Assembly: GCF_016772275.1 (NCBI RefSeq)
Contig: NZ_CP065425.1
Span: 2,138,653 to 2,202,652, forward strand
Length of the DNA: 64,000 nucleotides
Direction: 5' to 3'
Origin: Heyndrickxia vini
GTDB lineage: Bacteria > Bacillota > Bacilli > Bacillales > Bacillaceae_C
The position numbers were made by a program, and so were the translations under genes. Of this stretch, positions 26,122 through 34,871 are shown in pieces (position 1 is the first letter of the stretch; every line of letters starts with the position of its first letter). Below the pieces are notes generated by a model. It ran no database searches. It was not told the origin of the DNA and worked only from the letters and a program-made list of their open reading frames with translations.

Positions 26122-26949
26122 CTATTCTTTTACCGAACCACTCGTAAGACCTGAAACGATTCGGCGCTGAAATGCTAGTACTAAAATAACTAATGGAACG
26201 GTTACAACGATTGTAGCAGCCGCGATTTCCCCCAGCGGAATGGAAAATTGACCTTGGAACATAGCTATTCCAACTGGGACAGTTTTAAATTTTTCATCCG
26301 TATTGATTGTTAAGGCAAATAGAAACTCATTCCACGCCGCGATAAACACGAGAATAGCTGTTGTAAAAATCCCCGGTGCCGCTAATGGAAAAATCACCTT
26401 CCAATATGTTTGCATCATTGAAGCACCATCGATTTTCGCGGCTTCTTCTAAATCATAAGGAATCTTTCTAAAAAACGTTACAAGAATCCAAATCGATAAT
26501 GGGAGAGTAATCGTCGTATAAGGAATGATTAATCCCAAATAAGAATTTGTTAAGCCAAGATTTTTCAAAAAGATGTAGATGGGTGAAATCGTAGCGATTT
26601 GTGGAAACATCGAAACGGACAACACAAGGCCGAGAATAAATGTTTTCCCTTTAAATTGAAAGCGCGCAATCGCATAAGCCGCGAAAGAAGCGATAAATAC
26701 GGTATAAATCGTTGTGATCGCTGAAACGACGAAACTATTCCATAGATAACGAACAAAAGGATAGTCTAAAAAGACAGACATATAGCTCTTTATCGTCGGT
26801 TTAGTAGTAAAAGGAGTAAATGCTTTATCACCAAAAAGTTCTGTCATTGGCTTAATGGAAGTAATCAACATCCACAAAAATGGAAACATGACAACAAATA
26901 CAAACACAAACAATAAAACATAAAATAAAAAACTAGACTTTTTTTGCAT
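26122..26949 (-). CDS. Sugar ABC transporter permease (MalG-like)
   Basis: About 275 residues with six membrane helices and the EAA loop EEAAKIDGASMMQTYWKVIFP, which docks to the ATPase. Length and layout are those of MalG/ThuG-type subunits. ATG 26949 is preferred, 8 nt after GGGGTGA; ATG 26955 and GTG 26961 are alternatives. It pairs with the upstream MalF-like permease. No ATPase gene is present in the operon. Confidence 0.9.
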   Translation of the reverse strand: MQKKSSFLFYVLLFVFVFVVMFPFLWMLITSIKPMTELFGDKAFTPFTTKPTIKSYMSVFLDYPFVRYLWNSFVVSAITTIYTVFIASFAAYAIARFQFKGKTFILGLVLSVSMFPQIATISPIYIFLKNLGLTNSYLGLIIPYTTITLPLSIWILVTFFRKIPYDLEEAAKIDGASMMQTYWKVIFPLAAPGIFTTAILVFIAAWNEFLFALTINTDEKFKTVPVGIAMFQGQFSIPLGEIAAATIVVTVPLVILVLAFQRRIVSGLTSGSVKE

Positions 26950-26977
26950 TAACATTCTCACCCCTTTACGATTAGGT

Positions 26978-28309
26978 TTATTTGCCCGATCGATCTCCTA
27001 ATAAATCCCTTCCAAGGAATTTAATATAGATCATGGATATGATGGCAACACAGACAAACACGATGACGGAAATGGCTGAACCATTACCAAAATTTGTTTG
27101 TGAAAACATCGTTTTATAAGCTAGGATTGAAATCGTTTCCGTTGAGTTTGCCGGACCTCCGCCCGTCATAACCCAAATCAAATCGAAAACCCTAAATGCA
27201 TCGAGGGTACGGAATAATAATGCTACTAGTAAGCTTGTTTTTATCAACGGGAGTGTGATAGAAGTAAATTGCTTCCATTTAGTTGCTCCATCAATAGAGG
27301 CTGCTTCGTATAATGAACTTGGAATCGTTTGTAATCCGGCTAATAATAACAAAGCCATATATGGTGTTGTCTTCCATACGTCTGCAAAAATAACCGAGAA
27401 CATCGCTCCAGCTTGCGACGTCAATAAGTTTGACATACTATCAACTAAACCTACTTTTTCAAAAATCATTGCTACAATTCCATTTTGACCGTCATAGAGA
27501 TACTTCCACATTAAAGCGGAGACAGCTGTTGGAATTGCCCAAGGTATAAGTATAGTGGCACGGATCAACCCGCGACCAACAAATGCTTTGTTAATTAATA
27601 GTGCAATAGCAAGACCTAAAACGAGTTCAAGAAATACGGAAATTACAGTAAAGGTAAAAGTATTACCAAGTGCTCGCCACATTCTTTTATCTGTTAGATT
27701 ATCTTCATAATGCTTGAATCCAATAAAGGTTGGTTCCACTACTACTTGCTTCATGGCAGATGATAATCCGACAAGCTTAACTCCTTGTGACAGTTTTGTC
27801 TCTTTGGATATCTTTTTTATATTTTTAGAGATTTGTTCTGTAGTTTTTTGAAATTCTTTCGCTGTTTTTTTATTAATTTTTAAAAGCGCTATACTTGGAT
27901 TAATTTTCTCCATGTTTAGCAGCTTATCATTTACAATATCGTAATTTTTACCAACTGCTGAATTTTTTCTAATTTCTTCATCTAATGCTTGCAAATCAGT
28001 TTTTACACGTTGTAATTCTTCTTTTGCATGACCATTTCGAATTTCATTATCAATTCCACCCACTAAAAATGGGTAATTATCTAAGTATCGTTCAAGATCA
28101 AAACTATAGGATAGATGTGTTTCAGATTTTGTTGGGCTATTTAATTTGAGGTCAAACATACTAAAATAGAATGATTGCAGTACTGGCCAAACTGAAATGA
28201 CTAATATTAAGATTAATGCTGGCGCAATTAACGAATAGGCCATGAATTTTTCAGTCGACTTTTTCTTTACCTTCCCCTTCTTTTGGTCGCTTTTATGGTA
28301 TTTGCTCAT
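26978..28309 (-). CDS. Sugar ABC transporter permease (MalF-like) with large extracytoplasmic insert
   Basis: 443 residues; typical Firmicutes MalF/ThuF subunits have about 290-310. The first helix (about 24-50) is followed by a hydrophilic insert of roughly 135 residues (55-190) rich in Lys/Glu with helical repeats (EELQRVKTDLQALDEEI, AKEFQKTTEQISKNIKKI). The standard FIGFKHYEDNL start of the core resumes at 195. The EAA loop reads YEAASIDGATKWKQFTSITLP. The insert is placed like the P2 loop of E. coli MalF, which contacts the binding protein. A basic N-terminal tail precedes helix 1. Confidence 0.88.
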   Translation of the reverse strand: MSKYHKSDQKKGKVKKKSTEKFMAYSLIAPALILILVISVWPVLQSFYFSMFDLKLNSPTKSETHLSYSFDLERYLDNYPFLVGGIDNEIRNGHAKEELQRVKTDLQALDEEIRKNSAVGKNYDIVNDKLLNMEKINPSIALLKINKKTAKEFQKTTEQISKNIKKISKETKLSQGVKLVGLSSAMKQVVVEPTFIGFKHYEDNLTDKRMWRALGNTFTFTVISVFLELVLGLAIALLINKAFVGRGLIRATILIPWAIPTAVSALMWKYLYDGQNGIVAMIFEKVGLVDSMSNLLTSQAGAMFSVIFADVWKTTPYMALLLLAGLQTIPSSLYEAASIDGATKWKQFTSITLPLIKTSLLVALLFRTLDAFRVFDLIWVMTGGGPANSTETISILAYKTMFSQTNFGNGSAISVIVFVCVAIISMIYIKFLGRDLLGDRSGK

Positions 28310-28403
28310 TTTTTCACTCCCTTAAACAAAAGCTCAATTCACATTAGTAGCTTTAGAGGTGGATTCTCATTCTGCAAAACACTTCTATTAACCTATTAAT
28401 AAG

Positions 28404-28431
28404 GTATTAGCCTCCAAACGAAGGCTAATAC
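28404..28431 (-). promoter_or_regulatory. Intra-operon hairpin between binding protein and permease genes
   Basis: A perfect 10-bp stem GTATTAGCCT / AGGCTAATAC with an 8-nt loop, without a T-run, 14 nt past the binding protein gene. Such hairpins commonly protect the abundant binding-protein mRNA from 3' decay or partly attenuate the downstream genes. Confidence 0.6.
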
Positions 28432-28444
28432 AATAAAATCCACG

Positions 28445-29749
28445 TTATTTTATCAACTTTTCGTTCATTTCCTTTTCCATATTTTTCACAGATTCTTCAA
28501 CCGTTTGTTTACCTGCGATTGCCTTTGAAACCTGAATTTGAATGATCTCAGAAATTTCTTGATAATTTGGCGCAACAGGACGTGCTACAGCAGCGTTTAA
28601 ACCAGCTTGGAAGTTTTTATCTGCAAAAGTAGGGTTTGCATCAAGTACTTCTTTGTCTTCAAATAGTTTAGTAATTGTTGGTGCGTGCCCACCGTAAATT
28701 GCATCAATTTTTTGGCCTTCGGCACCTGCCATGAACTTTAAGAATTCCCAAGCTTCTTTCGGATGTTTACTGTACTTGTTGATACCAGCCATCCAACCGC
28801 CAAGTGCTGCTGCAGATCCTGCATCACCAGCCGGAAGTGGAGCAATCGCTACTTTACCCGCAATTTTTGACTTTTCAGAATCATTTGCACTTGCATATTC
28901 ATATGGCCAGTTACGAAGGTAAGGAGTTTGCCCTTCGATAAATGCTTGGTCGGATTCAATCTCTGTAAATGTAGTTACATTTCCGGGAACTACTTTAGAT
29001 GTTGCTACTTCTACTAACTTCTTCAGACCCTTGATTGCCTCGGGGCTATTGATGACCACTTCATTTTTTTCATTAATAAATTTACCACCGTAGGCTGCTA
29101 CAAATTCAATCGCATTACAAACTAAACCTTCATACTGTTTTGCTTGCATCACATAACCAAATTTTGTACCGCCTTTGCCTTTCTTTTCTTTCGCACTTGC
29201 TAGAAGTTCATCCCATGTTTTAGGAACTTCATCCTTTTTCACTAAATCGGTTCGGTAGAAAAGAAGTCCTGCATCAATAAACTTTGGTAATGCCCATTGT
29301 TTTCCGTTAAATTGAGCGGCAGAAAGGGCACCTTGGTTGTATTCATTTAAATCAATGCCATCTTGTTGGATAAAACGATCTAGAGGTAATACATAATCTG
29401 CTTGAGCAAATTCAGCCGGCCAAACAACATCCATATCAAAAACATCAATTTCCGAGGATTTTCCATTGAATGCTGTAATATAAGCATCATGCTGTTGTCC
29501 GGAATCCGCTGGCTTTTCATCAAATTTAACTTTGATGTTTGGATGTGCTTTTTCAAAAGCCTCTACCATTTTAGTCGTACCTTTTGTAACGTCCTTCCCT
29601 CTGGCATAAACGATGGTTACCTTTTCATCTTTATCTTTGCTCTTTCCATCTGTTTTATCGGTAGATGCATCTTTACTAGAACATGCACCAAGTGCTAGGG
29701 ATAATGACATTGCCACAGCTAGAAACTTCATCTTCTTTGCTTTTTTCAT
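28445..29749 (-). CDS. Extracellular sugar-binding lipoprotein of the ABC transporter
   Basis: 434 residues. Lipobox LALGAC gives lipid anchor Cys23, followed by a Ser/Lys/Asp-rich linker. The remainder is a family 1 solute-binding protein (VTIVYARGKDV, EKAHPNIKVKF, VFDMDVVWPAEFA, GGWMAGINKYSKHPKEAWEFLKFM). This cluster includes trehalose/maltose/sucrose binding proteins such as ThuE, but the ligand is not certain. It is the second gene of the operon, 44 nt after the LacI gene, and is followed by a protective hairpin. Confidence 0.9.
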   Translation of the reverse strand: MKKAKKMKFLAVAMSLSLALGACSSKDASTDKTDGKSKDKDEKVTIVYARGKDVTKGTTKMVEAFEKAHPNIKVKFDEKPADSGQQHDAYITAFNGKSSEIDVFDMDVVWPAEFAQADYVLPLDRFIQQDGIDLNEYNQGALSAAQFNGKQWALPKFIDAGLLFYRTDLVKKDEVPKTWDELLASAKEKKGKGGTKFGYVMQAKQYEGLVCNAIEFVAAYGGKFINEKNEVVINSPEAIKGLKKLVEVATSKVVPGNVTTFTEIESDQAFIEGQTPYLRNWPYEYASANDSEKSKIAGKVAIAPLPAGDAGSAAALGGWMAGINKYSKHPKEAWEFLKFMAGAEGQKIDAIYGGHAPTITKLFEDKEVLDANPTFADKNFQAGLNAAVARPVAPNYQEISEIIQIQVSKAIAGKQTVEESVKNMEKEMNEKLIK

Positions 29750-29793
29750 ACTGCTCCTCCTCTTTTTGAATCCGTATTGGTATACCTTTCATA

Positions 29794-30792
29794 TCACGTG
29801 GAAGCCCTTACAATTAGCTGCAAAGATAGTAAACTATCGAACTCATTTTCTTGATTTTTCTTTTCAATAATATCCATCATGAGTTTACTTGCCTTATGTC
29901 CAATTTCTAGTATTGGTTGTTTAATCGTCGTAATTTGCGGCTCAATCATTTCAGCTATTGGCTGATCATCAAAACCAATCACAGCAATATCTTCCGGAAC
30001 ACGTAATCCATTAGCTTTTGCCTCAGTAATTACTCCTGCAGCAACCATATCACTTCCCGTAAAAATAGCTGTAGGACGTTCCTTAAGACTAAGCATTTTT
30101 CTTAATGTCATTTTACCGCCTTCAATATCCGTATCTTCTCTTATGATAAATTCTTCTCTGACCGGTATGTTATATTCCGCAAGTGCCATTTTATAACCTA
30201 ATTCTCTCTCCATTGTTAGCTTGCTAAAATTTTTTCCATATTTTGCTTTGCAATAGGCTATTTTTGTATGTCCTTTTTCAATCAAGTGTCGGGTCCCGAT
30301 ATAACCACCGTAAACTTGATCTAACCGAACAGTTGGGACATTCGCTCGGGTCTCAAATTCATTGCAGAGGACAATCGGACCAAATTCGCTGAAACCTTCA
30401 ATTTTATTCCAGTCGTTTTCAATAGAGGTTAAAATAATTCCATCCACTTGCTTTGTTTTTAACAGATTTAAAAAATATATTTCTTTTTCTTGGCTGTACC
30501 GTGTTTGACAAACGAGTAAATGATACCCACGTTCATTTGCCACCGTGTCAATTCCTTCTAATAAATAGGCAAAAAAAGGATTTGTTAATATTGGAACTAA
30601 AACAGCAATCGTTTCTGTTTTCTGGCTTCTAAGCTTTTGTGCGGTTGAGTTTGGGTAATAATGCAATGCCTCCATTGCTTCTTTTACTAATTTCTTTTTC
30701 TCATCGGAAACATAAGGATGATCGTTAATTACCCTAGAAACAGTAGCACGCGATAAGCCAGCAAGTTTTGCTACATCGGCAATTGTTGCCAA
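29794..30792 (-). CDS. LacI-family repressor of the sugar operon
   Basis: 332 residues. N-terminal LacI HTH and hinge (TIADVAKLAGLSRATVSRVI, then YYPNSTAQKLRS), followed by a periplasmic-binding-protein-like sensor domain (FTGSDMVAAGV, DIAVIGFDDQPIAEMI). It starts at TTG 30792 behind AGGGGG. It is the first gene of the operon it probably controls; two operator-like palindromes lie in its own promoter. The inducer should be the imported sugar or a metabolite of it. Confidence 0.92.
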   Translation of the reverse strand: MATIADVAKLAGLSRATVSRVINDHPYVSDEKKKLVKEAMEALHYYPNSTAQKLRSQKTETIAVLVPILTNPFFAYLLEGIDTVANERGYHLLVCQTRYSQEKEIYFLNLLKTKQVDGIILTSIENDWNKIEGFSEFGPIVLCNEFETRANVPTVRLDQVYGGYIGTRHLIEKGHTKIAYCKAKYGKNFSKLTMERELGYKMALAEYNIPVREEFIIREDTDIEGGKMTLRKMLSLKERPTAIFTGSDMVAAGVITEAKANGLRVPEDIAVIGFDDQPIAEMIEPQITTIKQPILEIGHKASKLMMDIIEKKNQENEFDSLLSLQLIVRAST

Positions 30793-30847
30793 CTACTATC
30801 CCCCCTATTCTCTCCCTCCTTCGACATATGATAAATACACAAAGGAC

Positions 30848-30875
30848 TGAAATCGATTTCATGAAATCGGTTTCA
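30848..30875 (-). promoter_or_regulatory. Two tandem LacI-type operators (cre-like)
   Basis: TGAAATCGATTTCA (30848-30861, perfect palindrome) is directly followed by TGAAATCGGTTTCA (30862-30875, one mismatch). Both match the LacI/CcpA type TGAAA-N-CG-N-TTTCA. They begin 6 nt downstream of the -10 box, where a bound repressor would block transcription. CcpA binding is also possible. Confidence 0.8.
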
Positions 30876-30881
30876 TGAATT

Positions 30882-30910
30882 ATTTTAATAATTCTGAATC
30901 AATTTTTCAA
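30882..30910 (-). promoter_or_regulatory. Sigma-A-type promoter of the sugar operon
   Basis: On the minus strand TTGAAA (30905-30910), a 17-bp spacer and TAAAAT (30882-30887). The tandem operators follow immediately. Confidence 0.7.
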
Positions 30911-31090
30911 CAGTTATTTTTAAATTTTTAAAAATTTTTTGAAAACAACCCATTGACTGTAAGACGAAACTTTAACGATTATCTCCAAATTTCCCAACCT
31001 GTCATTTTCCCCGAACAATGCAATTTTTATGTATAATTGTTATAACTTCTACCGTTATTGGCGAAGATTTTATTAAAACAGGAGGAAAAA

Positions 31091-32212
31091 ATGATGCTTC
31101 GTTTTATTATTTTAGTAGCTTGTATATGTTTATTCATTTTTTCCTGGCCAACGATTGATAAAAAGCTAGAAAAAACCGAATATCATGAGACGATTGATTT
31201 GATTGAATCTAAAGTTAAGAATTTTGATATAAAACCTATCGTCAATAAGTTTCAACACATATTAAATAATTTAGGTATTGAAAAAAATGAACAATTGCAA
31301 AAACAACCGAAATCGGAAGAAAAACGAAATGAGAAGGTTTCATTGAAAACACCAACTTCTCACATGTTTTCCATTCATAATATTGAACTCGGTGACAGCA
31401 AAAAAAATGTTGAGAAACAAGTGGGGATAGCAAGGCGTGCATCGATGAACGAATACGGAACGAAATGGTTTGCTTATCATGAAAACTACCATTATTTTTT
31501 CATGGCAATGTATGATGAAAATCATCGAGTAACCGGATTATACTCGAATCAAAATTTATTAACATCTACTAATGGTATTAAAATAGGTGTGTCAAAAAAA
31601 TCAGTTCGTTCTAAACTTGGCGATCCTTTATCAGGAATCCGCAAAGGATTTATCATGTATCAATTTCAAAAAAATAGTGAATATGATGTATTTCTAATTG
31701 ATAATATGTATGTAACGATTTTTTATGACAAATATTCGGATAATACTGTTACAGCTATCCAATTGATAAGTAAAAATGTTGAACAACAGAAAAAGGACTA
31801 TTATACGAAGGCGAATCAAAAGTTAGAGGAAGGGTTTGAATATCAATTATTTGATTTAACAAATGCATCACGGGTTAACCATCAACTTCCAATTTTATCA
31901 TGGGATCAGCATGTCAAAATAACAGCGCAGAATCATAGTAAGGATATGGCTGAACATCAGTTCTTTGATCACACTAATCTTAAAGGCCAATCACCATTTG
32001 ACCGTATGAATCAAGATAATATAAGCTTCCTTTTAGCAGGAGAAAATATTGCTTACGGTCAGCTCAGTAGCATTTTTGCTCATGAAGGATTAATGAATTC
32101 ACTTGGTCATCGCAAAAATATTTTGCTTAAAGGATACAAATACTTAGGCATTGGTGTTGCGTTTAATGAGGATTCACAACCTTTTTATACTCAAGATTTT
32201 TATGCAAAGTAA
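31091..32212 (+). CDS. CAP-domain protein with CAP-associated N-terminal domain (YlbC-like)
   Basis: 373 residues. An N-terminal hydrophobic segment (4-20) acts as signal or anchor. Residues about 90-230 form the CAP-associated domain with two duplicated units (IHNIELGDSKKNVEKQVG and TNGIKIGVSKKSVRSKLGDP). Residues about 245-370 are a CAP/SCP-like domain (LFDLTNASRVNHQLPILSWD, HSKDMAEHQFFDH, GENIAYG, SLGHRKNIL). It resembles Bacillus YlbC; the function is unknown, with a cell-surface role likely. ATG 31091 follows AGGAGG by 5 nt; an upstream TTG (31058) is rejected. Confidence 0.88.
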   Translation: MMLRFIILVACICLFIFSWPTIDKKLEKTEYHETIDLIESKVKNFDIKPIVNKFQHILNNLGIEKNEQLQKQPKSEEKRNEKVSLKTPTSHMFSIHNIELGDSKKNVEKQVGIARRASMNEYGTKWFAYHENYHYFFMAMYDENHRVTGLYSNQNLLTSTNGIKIGVSKKSVRSKLGDPLSGIRKGFIMYQFQKNSEYDVFLIDNMYVTIFYDKYSDNTVTAIQLISKNVEQQKKDYYTKANQKLEEGFEYQLFDLTNASRVNHQLPILSWDQHVKITAQNHSKDMAEHQFFDHTNLKGQSPFDRMNQDNISFLLAGENIAYGQLSSIFAHEGLMNSLGHRKNILLKGYKYLGIGVAFNEDSQPFYTQDFYAK

Positions 32213-32224
32213 GAAATTATAATA

Positions 32225-32250
32225 GGGTGTTCAAATTGAACACCCTTATT
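32225..32250. terminator. Terminator between the CAP gene and the cyd operon
   Basis: Stem GGGTGTTC / GAACACCC with flanking TTATT/AATAA; convergent genes end on both sides. Confidence 0.75.
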
Positions 32251-32259
32251 AAGTAGTAT

Positions 32260-32382
32260 TTATGATTCTTGCTCTTTATCCCACTTTTTCACTGGTCCGT
32301 CTTTTAACCCTGCGAAAAATCCCACCCCTATTGAAAGGGCAACAATGATAAAGGGGCCATAGAAAATTAAAAAGTTCTCCAT
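32260..32382 (-). CDS. cydS: Cytochrome bd oxidase small subunit CydS
   Basis: 40 residues, missed by length-limited callers. ATG 32382 has GAGGAGG 7 nt upstream. It reads MENFLIFYGPFIIVALSI, then GVGFFAGLKDGPVKKW and a charged tail: one membrane helix followed by the GLKD motif. Layout and sequence match CydS of the Geobacillus bd oxidase (FLIMYAP...VGLKD), a single-helix subunit that packs against CydA. Its place directly after cydB agrees. Confidence 0.85.
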   Translation of the reverse strand: MENFLIFYGPFIIVALSIGVGFFAGLKDGPVKKWDKEQES

Positions 32383-32394
32383 AAATATTCCTCC

Positions 32395-33420
32395 TCACAC
32401 ATGACCATTTTCTTTTCCACGTACATATTCCTTATCAAATAAAAACAGTTTCAGTACTAAATATAAGGATGGAATTAATAGGCATAGCCCAGCGATAAAC
32501 GCAATTACTAGTGATAAAGCCATCGCTTCGTTTGTAAAGGAATCGTATAAAGTTAAGTGTGGATACAACAAATATGGATAATGGGATACACCATATGCAT
32601 AAAATGCAAAGGCGAATTGGCCAATAAGTAAGGCAAGGGCGATGCCATAATTTCTACGTTTCCAAATAAACCATACAGTAATGAAAAACATGAGAGCGGA
32701 GATTGCGAACACATACCACAAATCGACCATACGGCCATAATGTTCCGGATTATGATTTTTCAATTCCACCATGATTCCCACAACGGTAATTGCTAATGGT
32801 ACTGCCCATATTAAGGCATATTTTCTTAGAACACGTGTTGCCTCCACATCTTTTGCTTTATCGGCATACCATGTAAGAAACACTGCAGAAATATAAAGCA
32901 CCGCTGCAATCGCCAATACGACAATACTCCATGTTAAAGGACTAGTAAATAAACGCCAATAATCTAGTACTGGCTGGCCATTCGTAATGGTTACAAATCC
33001 ACCTTCGGAAATGGTTAATACAACAGATAAAGAAGCTGGAATGAGCAATCCTGCAATTCCATACATAAAGGAATATCCTTTATGTCCTCGTGAACCGTAT
33101 GATTCGAATGCATAATAGCTTCCGCGGATCGCTAATAAGATAATCCCGATGCTTGCCGGTACGAGTAATGTTGTACCATAATAAAAAGCTGTTTTCGGAA
33201 AAAAACCAACCATCCCAACGAAAAAGAACACTAAAAACACATTCGTAATTTCCCAAACCGGTGATAAATATCGTTGGATAATATGTGTCAATACATGCTG
33301 ACGGCCGGTTAACACGCTATACGCATTAAAAAATCCGGCACCAAAGTCGATTGAAGCGATTATTACATAACCGAATAAAAACAACCAAAGAACCGATATT
33401 CCAAGGATTTCTAAATTCAT
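32395..33420 (-). CDS. cydB: Cytochrome bd ubiquinol oxidase subunit II
   Basis: 341 residues with about eight or nine membrane helices; the start EILGISVLWLFLFGYVIIASIDFGAGFF is the usual CydB opening. It forms the bd oxidase with CydA, reducing O2 with menaquinol in the membrane. Its start overlaps the cydA stop by 4 nt (ATGA), so the two are translationally coupled. cydS follows after 12 nt. Confidence 0.93.
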   Translation of the reverse strand: MNLEILGISVLWLFLFGYVIIASIDFGAGFFNAYSVLTGRQHVLTHIIQRYLSPVWEITNVFLVFFFVGMVGFFPKTAFYYGTTLLVPASIGIILLAIRGSYYAFESYGSRGHKGYSFMYGIAGLLIPASLSVVLTISEGGFVTITNGQPVLDYWRLFTSPLTWSIVVLAIAAVLYISAVFLTWYADKAKDVEATRVLRKYALIWAVPLAITVVGIMVELKNHNPEHYGRMVDLWYVFAISALMFFITVWFIWKRRNYGIALALLIGQFAFAFYAYGVSHYPYLLYPHLTLYDSFTNEAMALSLVIAFIAGLCLLIPSLYLVLKLFLFDKEYVRGKENGHV

Positions 33421-34763
33421 CTTAAATCACCGCCCTTTTCAGCCTGACGATCAGCAATTTCTTGTTCAATTGGATTGTTGCGGAACATCCGACGAAGAAC
33501 AACAATACTTCCAACTCCAAGAATCAGATACAAAATACAGAAAAGCATGAGCATAATATCAACATGCTCACTACTTGTTGCGGCATCCGCTACCTTCATA
33601 TACTTATATAAAATCCATGGTTGACGCCCGACCTCTGCAAGCCACCATCCCGCTTCCAGAGCAATGATTGATAACGGACCACCTGCGACAATTACCCTTC
33701 GGAACCATCTCGAAGTGATAAATGTCCATCCTTTGATTTTACCAAATACATATATAGCAGAAAAAACAATCATAAAGCTTCCAATAATAACCATCGTATC
33801 AAACAAATAATGGATATATAGTGGAGGAACTTCATCCTTTGGAAATTCATTTAATCCTGTCACTTCGGCATTTAGATTACTATGCGCCAGAATACTTAAG
33901 GCATAGGGAACTTTAATGGCATACTTCACCTCTTCGCCATCCGTTACACCGAATAATACGAGTGGTGCCCCTTTACTTGTTTCAAAATGCCATTCTGCTG
34001 CGGCTAATTTTTCAGGTTGGTATTTCACTAAATATTTCGCTGAAAAATCACCTATAATTAACGAAGCAATGGAAAAAATCAAACCCAATTTCATGAAAAG
34101 AAATAGGGACTTTTTATGATACACATGCTTGGATCCTTTTAACATTCTAAAAGCCGCTATCGATGCCAATACAAATGCAGATGTCATATAGGCTGTAACA
34201 AGAACGTGGCCAACCTTCGTTGGCATTGCAGGGTTTAGCATCGCTAGTATGGGCTTAATATTTACTAATTCCCCATTCACCACATCAAAACCTTGCGGTG
34301 CGTTCATAAATGCATTCACAATTGTAATGAAAACAGCTGACATCGAAGCACCGATAGCTACAGGTATTAGCAACAGCATATGTTTACGCTGATTTTCAAA
34401 TCGATCCCAAGTATACAAATAGATCCCTAAGAAAATTGCTTCAAAGAAAAAGGCAAAGGTTTCCATGAAAAGCGGAAGTGCAATGACATTCCCTGCTAGT
34501 TCCATGAAATTCGGCCATAATAACGACAATTGCAATCCTATGGCTGTCCCTGTTACTACTCCGACAGCAACTGTAATCACAAATCCTCGCGCAAGTCGTC
34601 TGGCAAGTAAAATATAATGCTCATCATTTTTCTTTATCCCAATCCATTGTGCAATCATAATCATCAAGGGAACACCGACACCAATTGTCGCATAAATAAT
34701 ATGAAATGATAATGTAAGCTCTGTTAGTACACGACTATAAAATACTGAATTTCCCCCATCCAT
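33417..34763 (-). CDS. cydA: Cytochrome bd ubiquinol oxidase subunit I (short Q-loop type)
   Basis: 448 residues. The haem-binding start (LTELTLSFHIIYATIGVGVPL, with His at residue 21), the Q-loop region after GDFSAKYLVKYQPEKLAAAEWHF, and GRQPWILY with the proximal ligands are present. The Q-loop is the short form seen in Geobacillus and B. subtilis YthA, distinct from long-loop E. coli CydA. AAGGAG lies 8 nt ahead of the ATG. It catalyses quinol oxidation and O2 reduction under low oxygen and gives resistance to nitrosative and sulfide stress. Confidence 0.93.
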   Translation of the reverse strand: MDGGNSVFYSRVLTELTLSFHIIYATIGVGVPLMIMIAQWIGIKKNDEHYILLARRLARGFVITVAVGVVTGTAIGLQLSLLWPNFMELAGNVIALPLFMETFAFFFEAIFLGIYLYTWDRFENQRKHMLLLIPVAIGASMSAVFITIVNAFMNAPQGFDVVNGELVNIKPILAMLNPAMPTKVGHVLVTAYMTSAFVLASIAAFRMLKGSKHVYHKKSLFLFMKLGLIFSIASLIIGDFSAKYLVKYQPEKLAAAEWHFETSKGAPLVLFGVTDGEEVKYAIKVPYALSILAHSNLNAEVTGLNEFPKDEVPPLYIHYLFDTMVIIGSFMIVFSAIYVFGKIKGWTFITSRWFRRVIVAGGPLSIIALEAGWWLAEVGRQPWILYKYMKVADAATSSEHVDIMLMLFCILYLILGVGSIVVLRRMFRNNPIEQEIADRQAEKGGDLR

Positions 34764-34775
34764 TTATACCACTCC

Positions 34776-34871
34776 TTAGCCTGCGAAAATACGACCTAAA
34801 ATTGACAACAACATTATTCCTGCCACTATAAAACTAATCCAAATGAGTTTCTTTTCCTGTTTTTTATACAT
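34776..34871 (-). CDS. 31-residue membrane peptide, first gene of the cyd operon
   Basis: A 31-codon frame from ATG 34871 with AAGGAGA upstream, ending 12 nt before the cydA start. A basic head (MYKKQEKK) precedes one helix (LIWISFIVAGIMLLSILG) and RIFAG. Position and ribosome binding site argue it is real and may be an assembly factor or additional small subunit, by analogy to CydX/CydS. The sequence is not recognised. Confidence 0.6.
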   Translation of the reverse strand: MYKKQEKKLIWISFIVAGIMLLSILGRIFAG

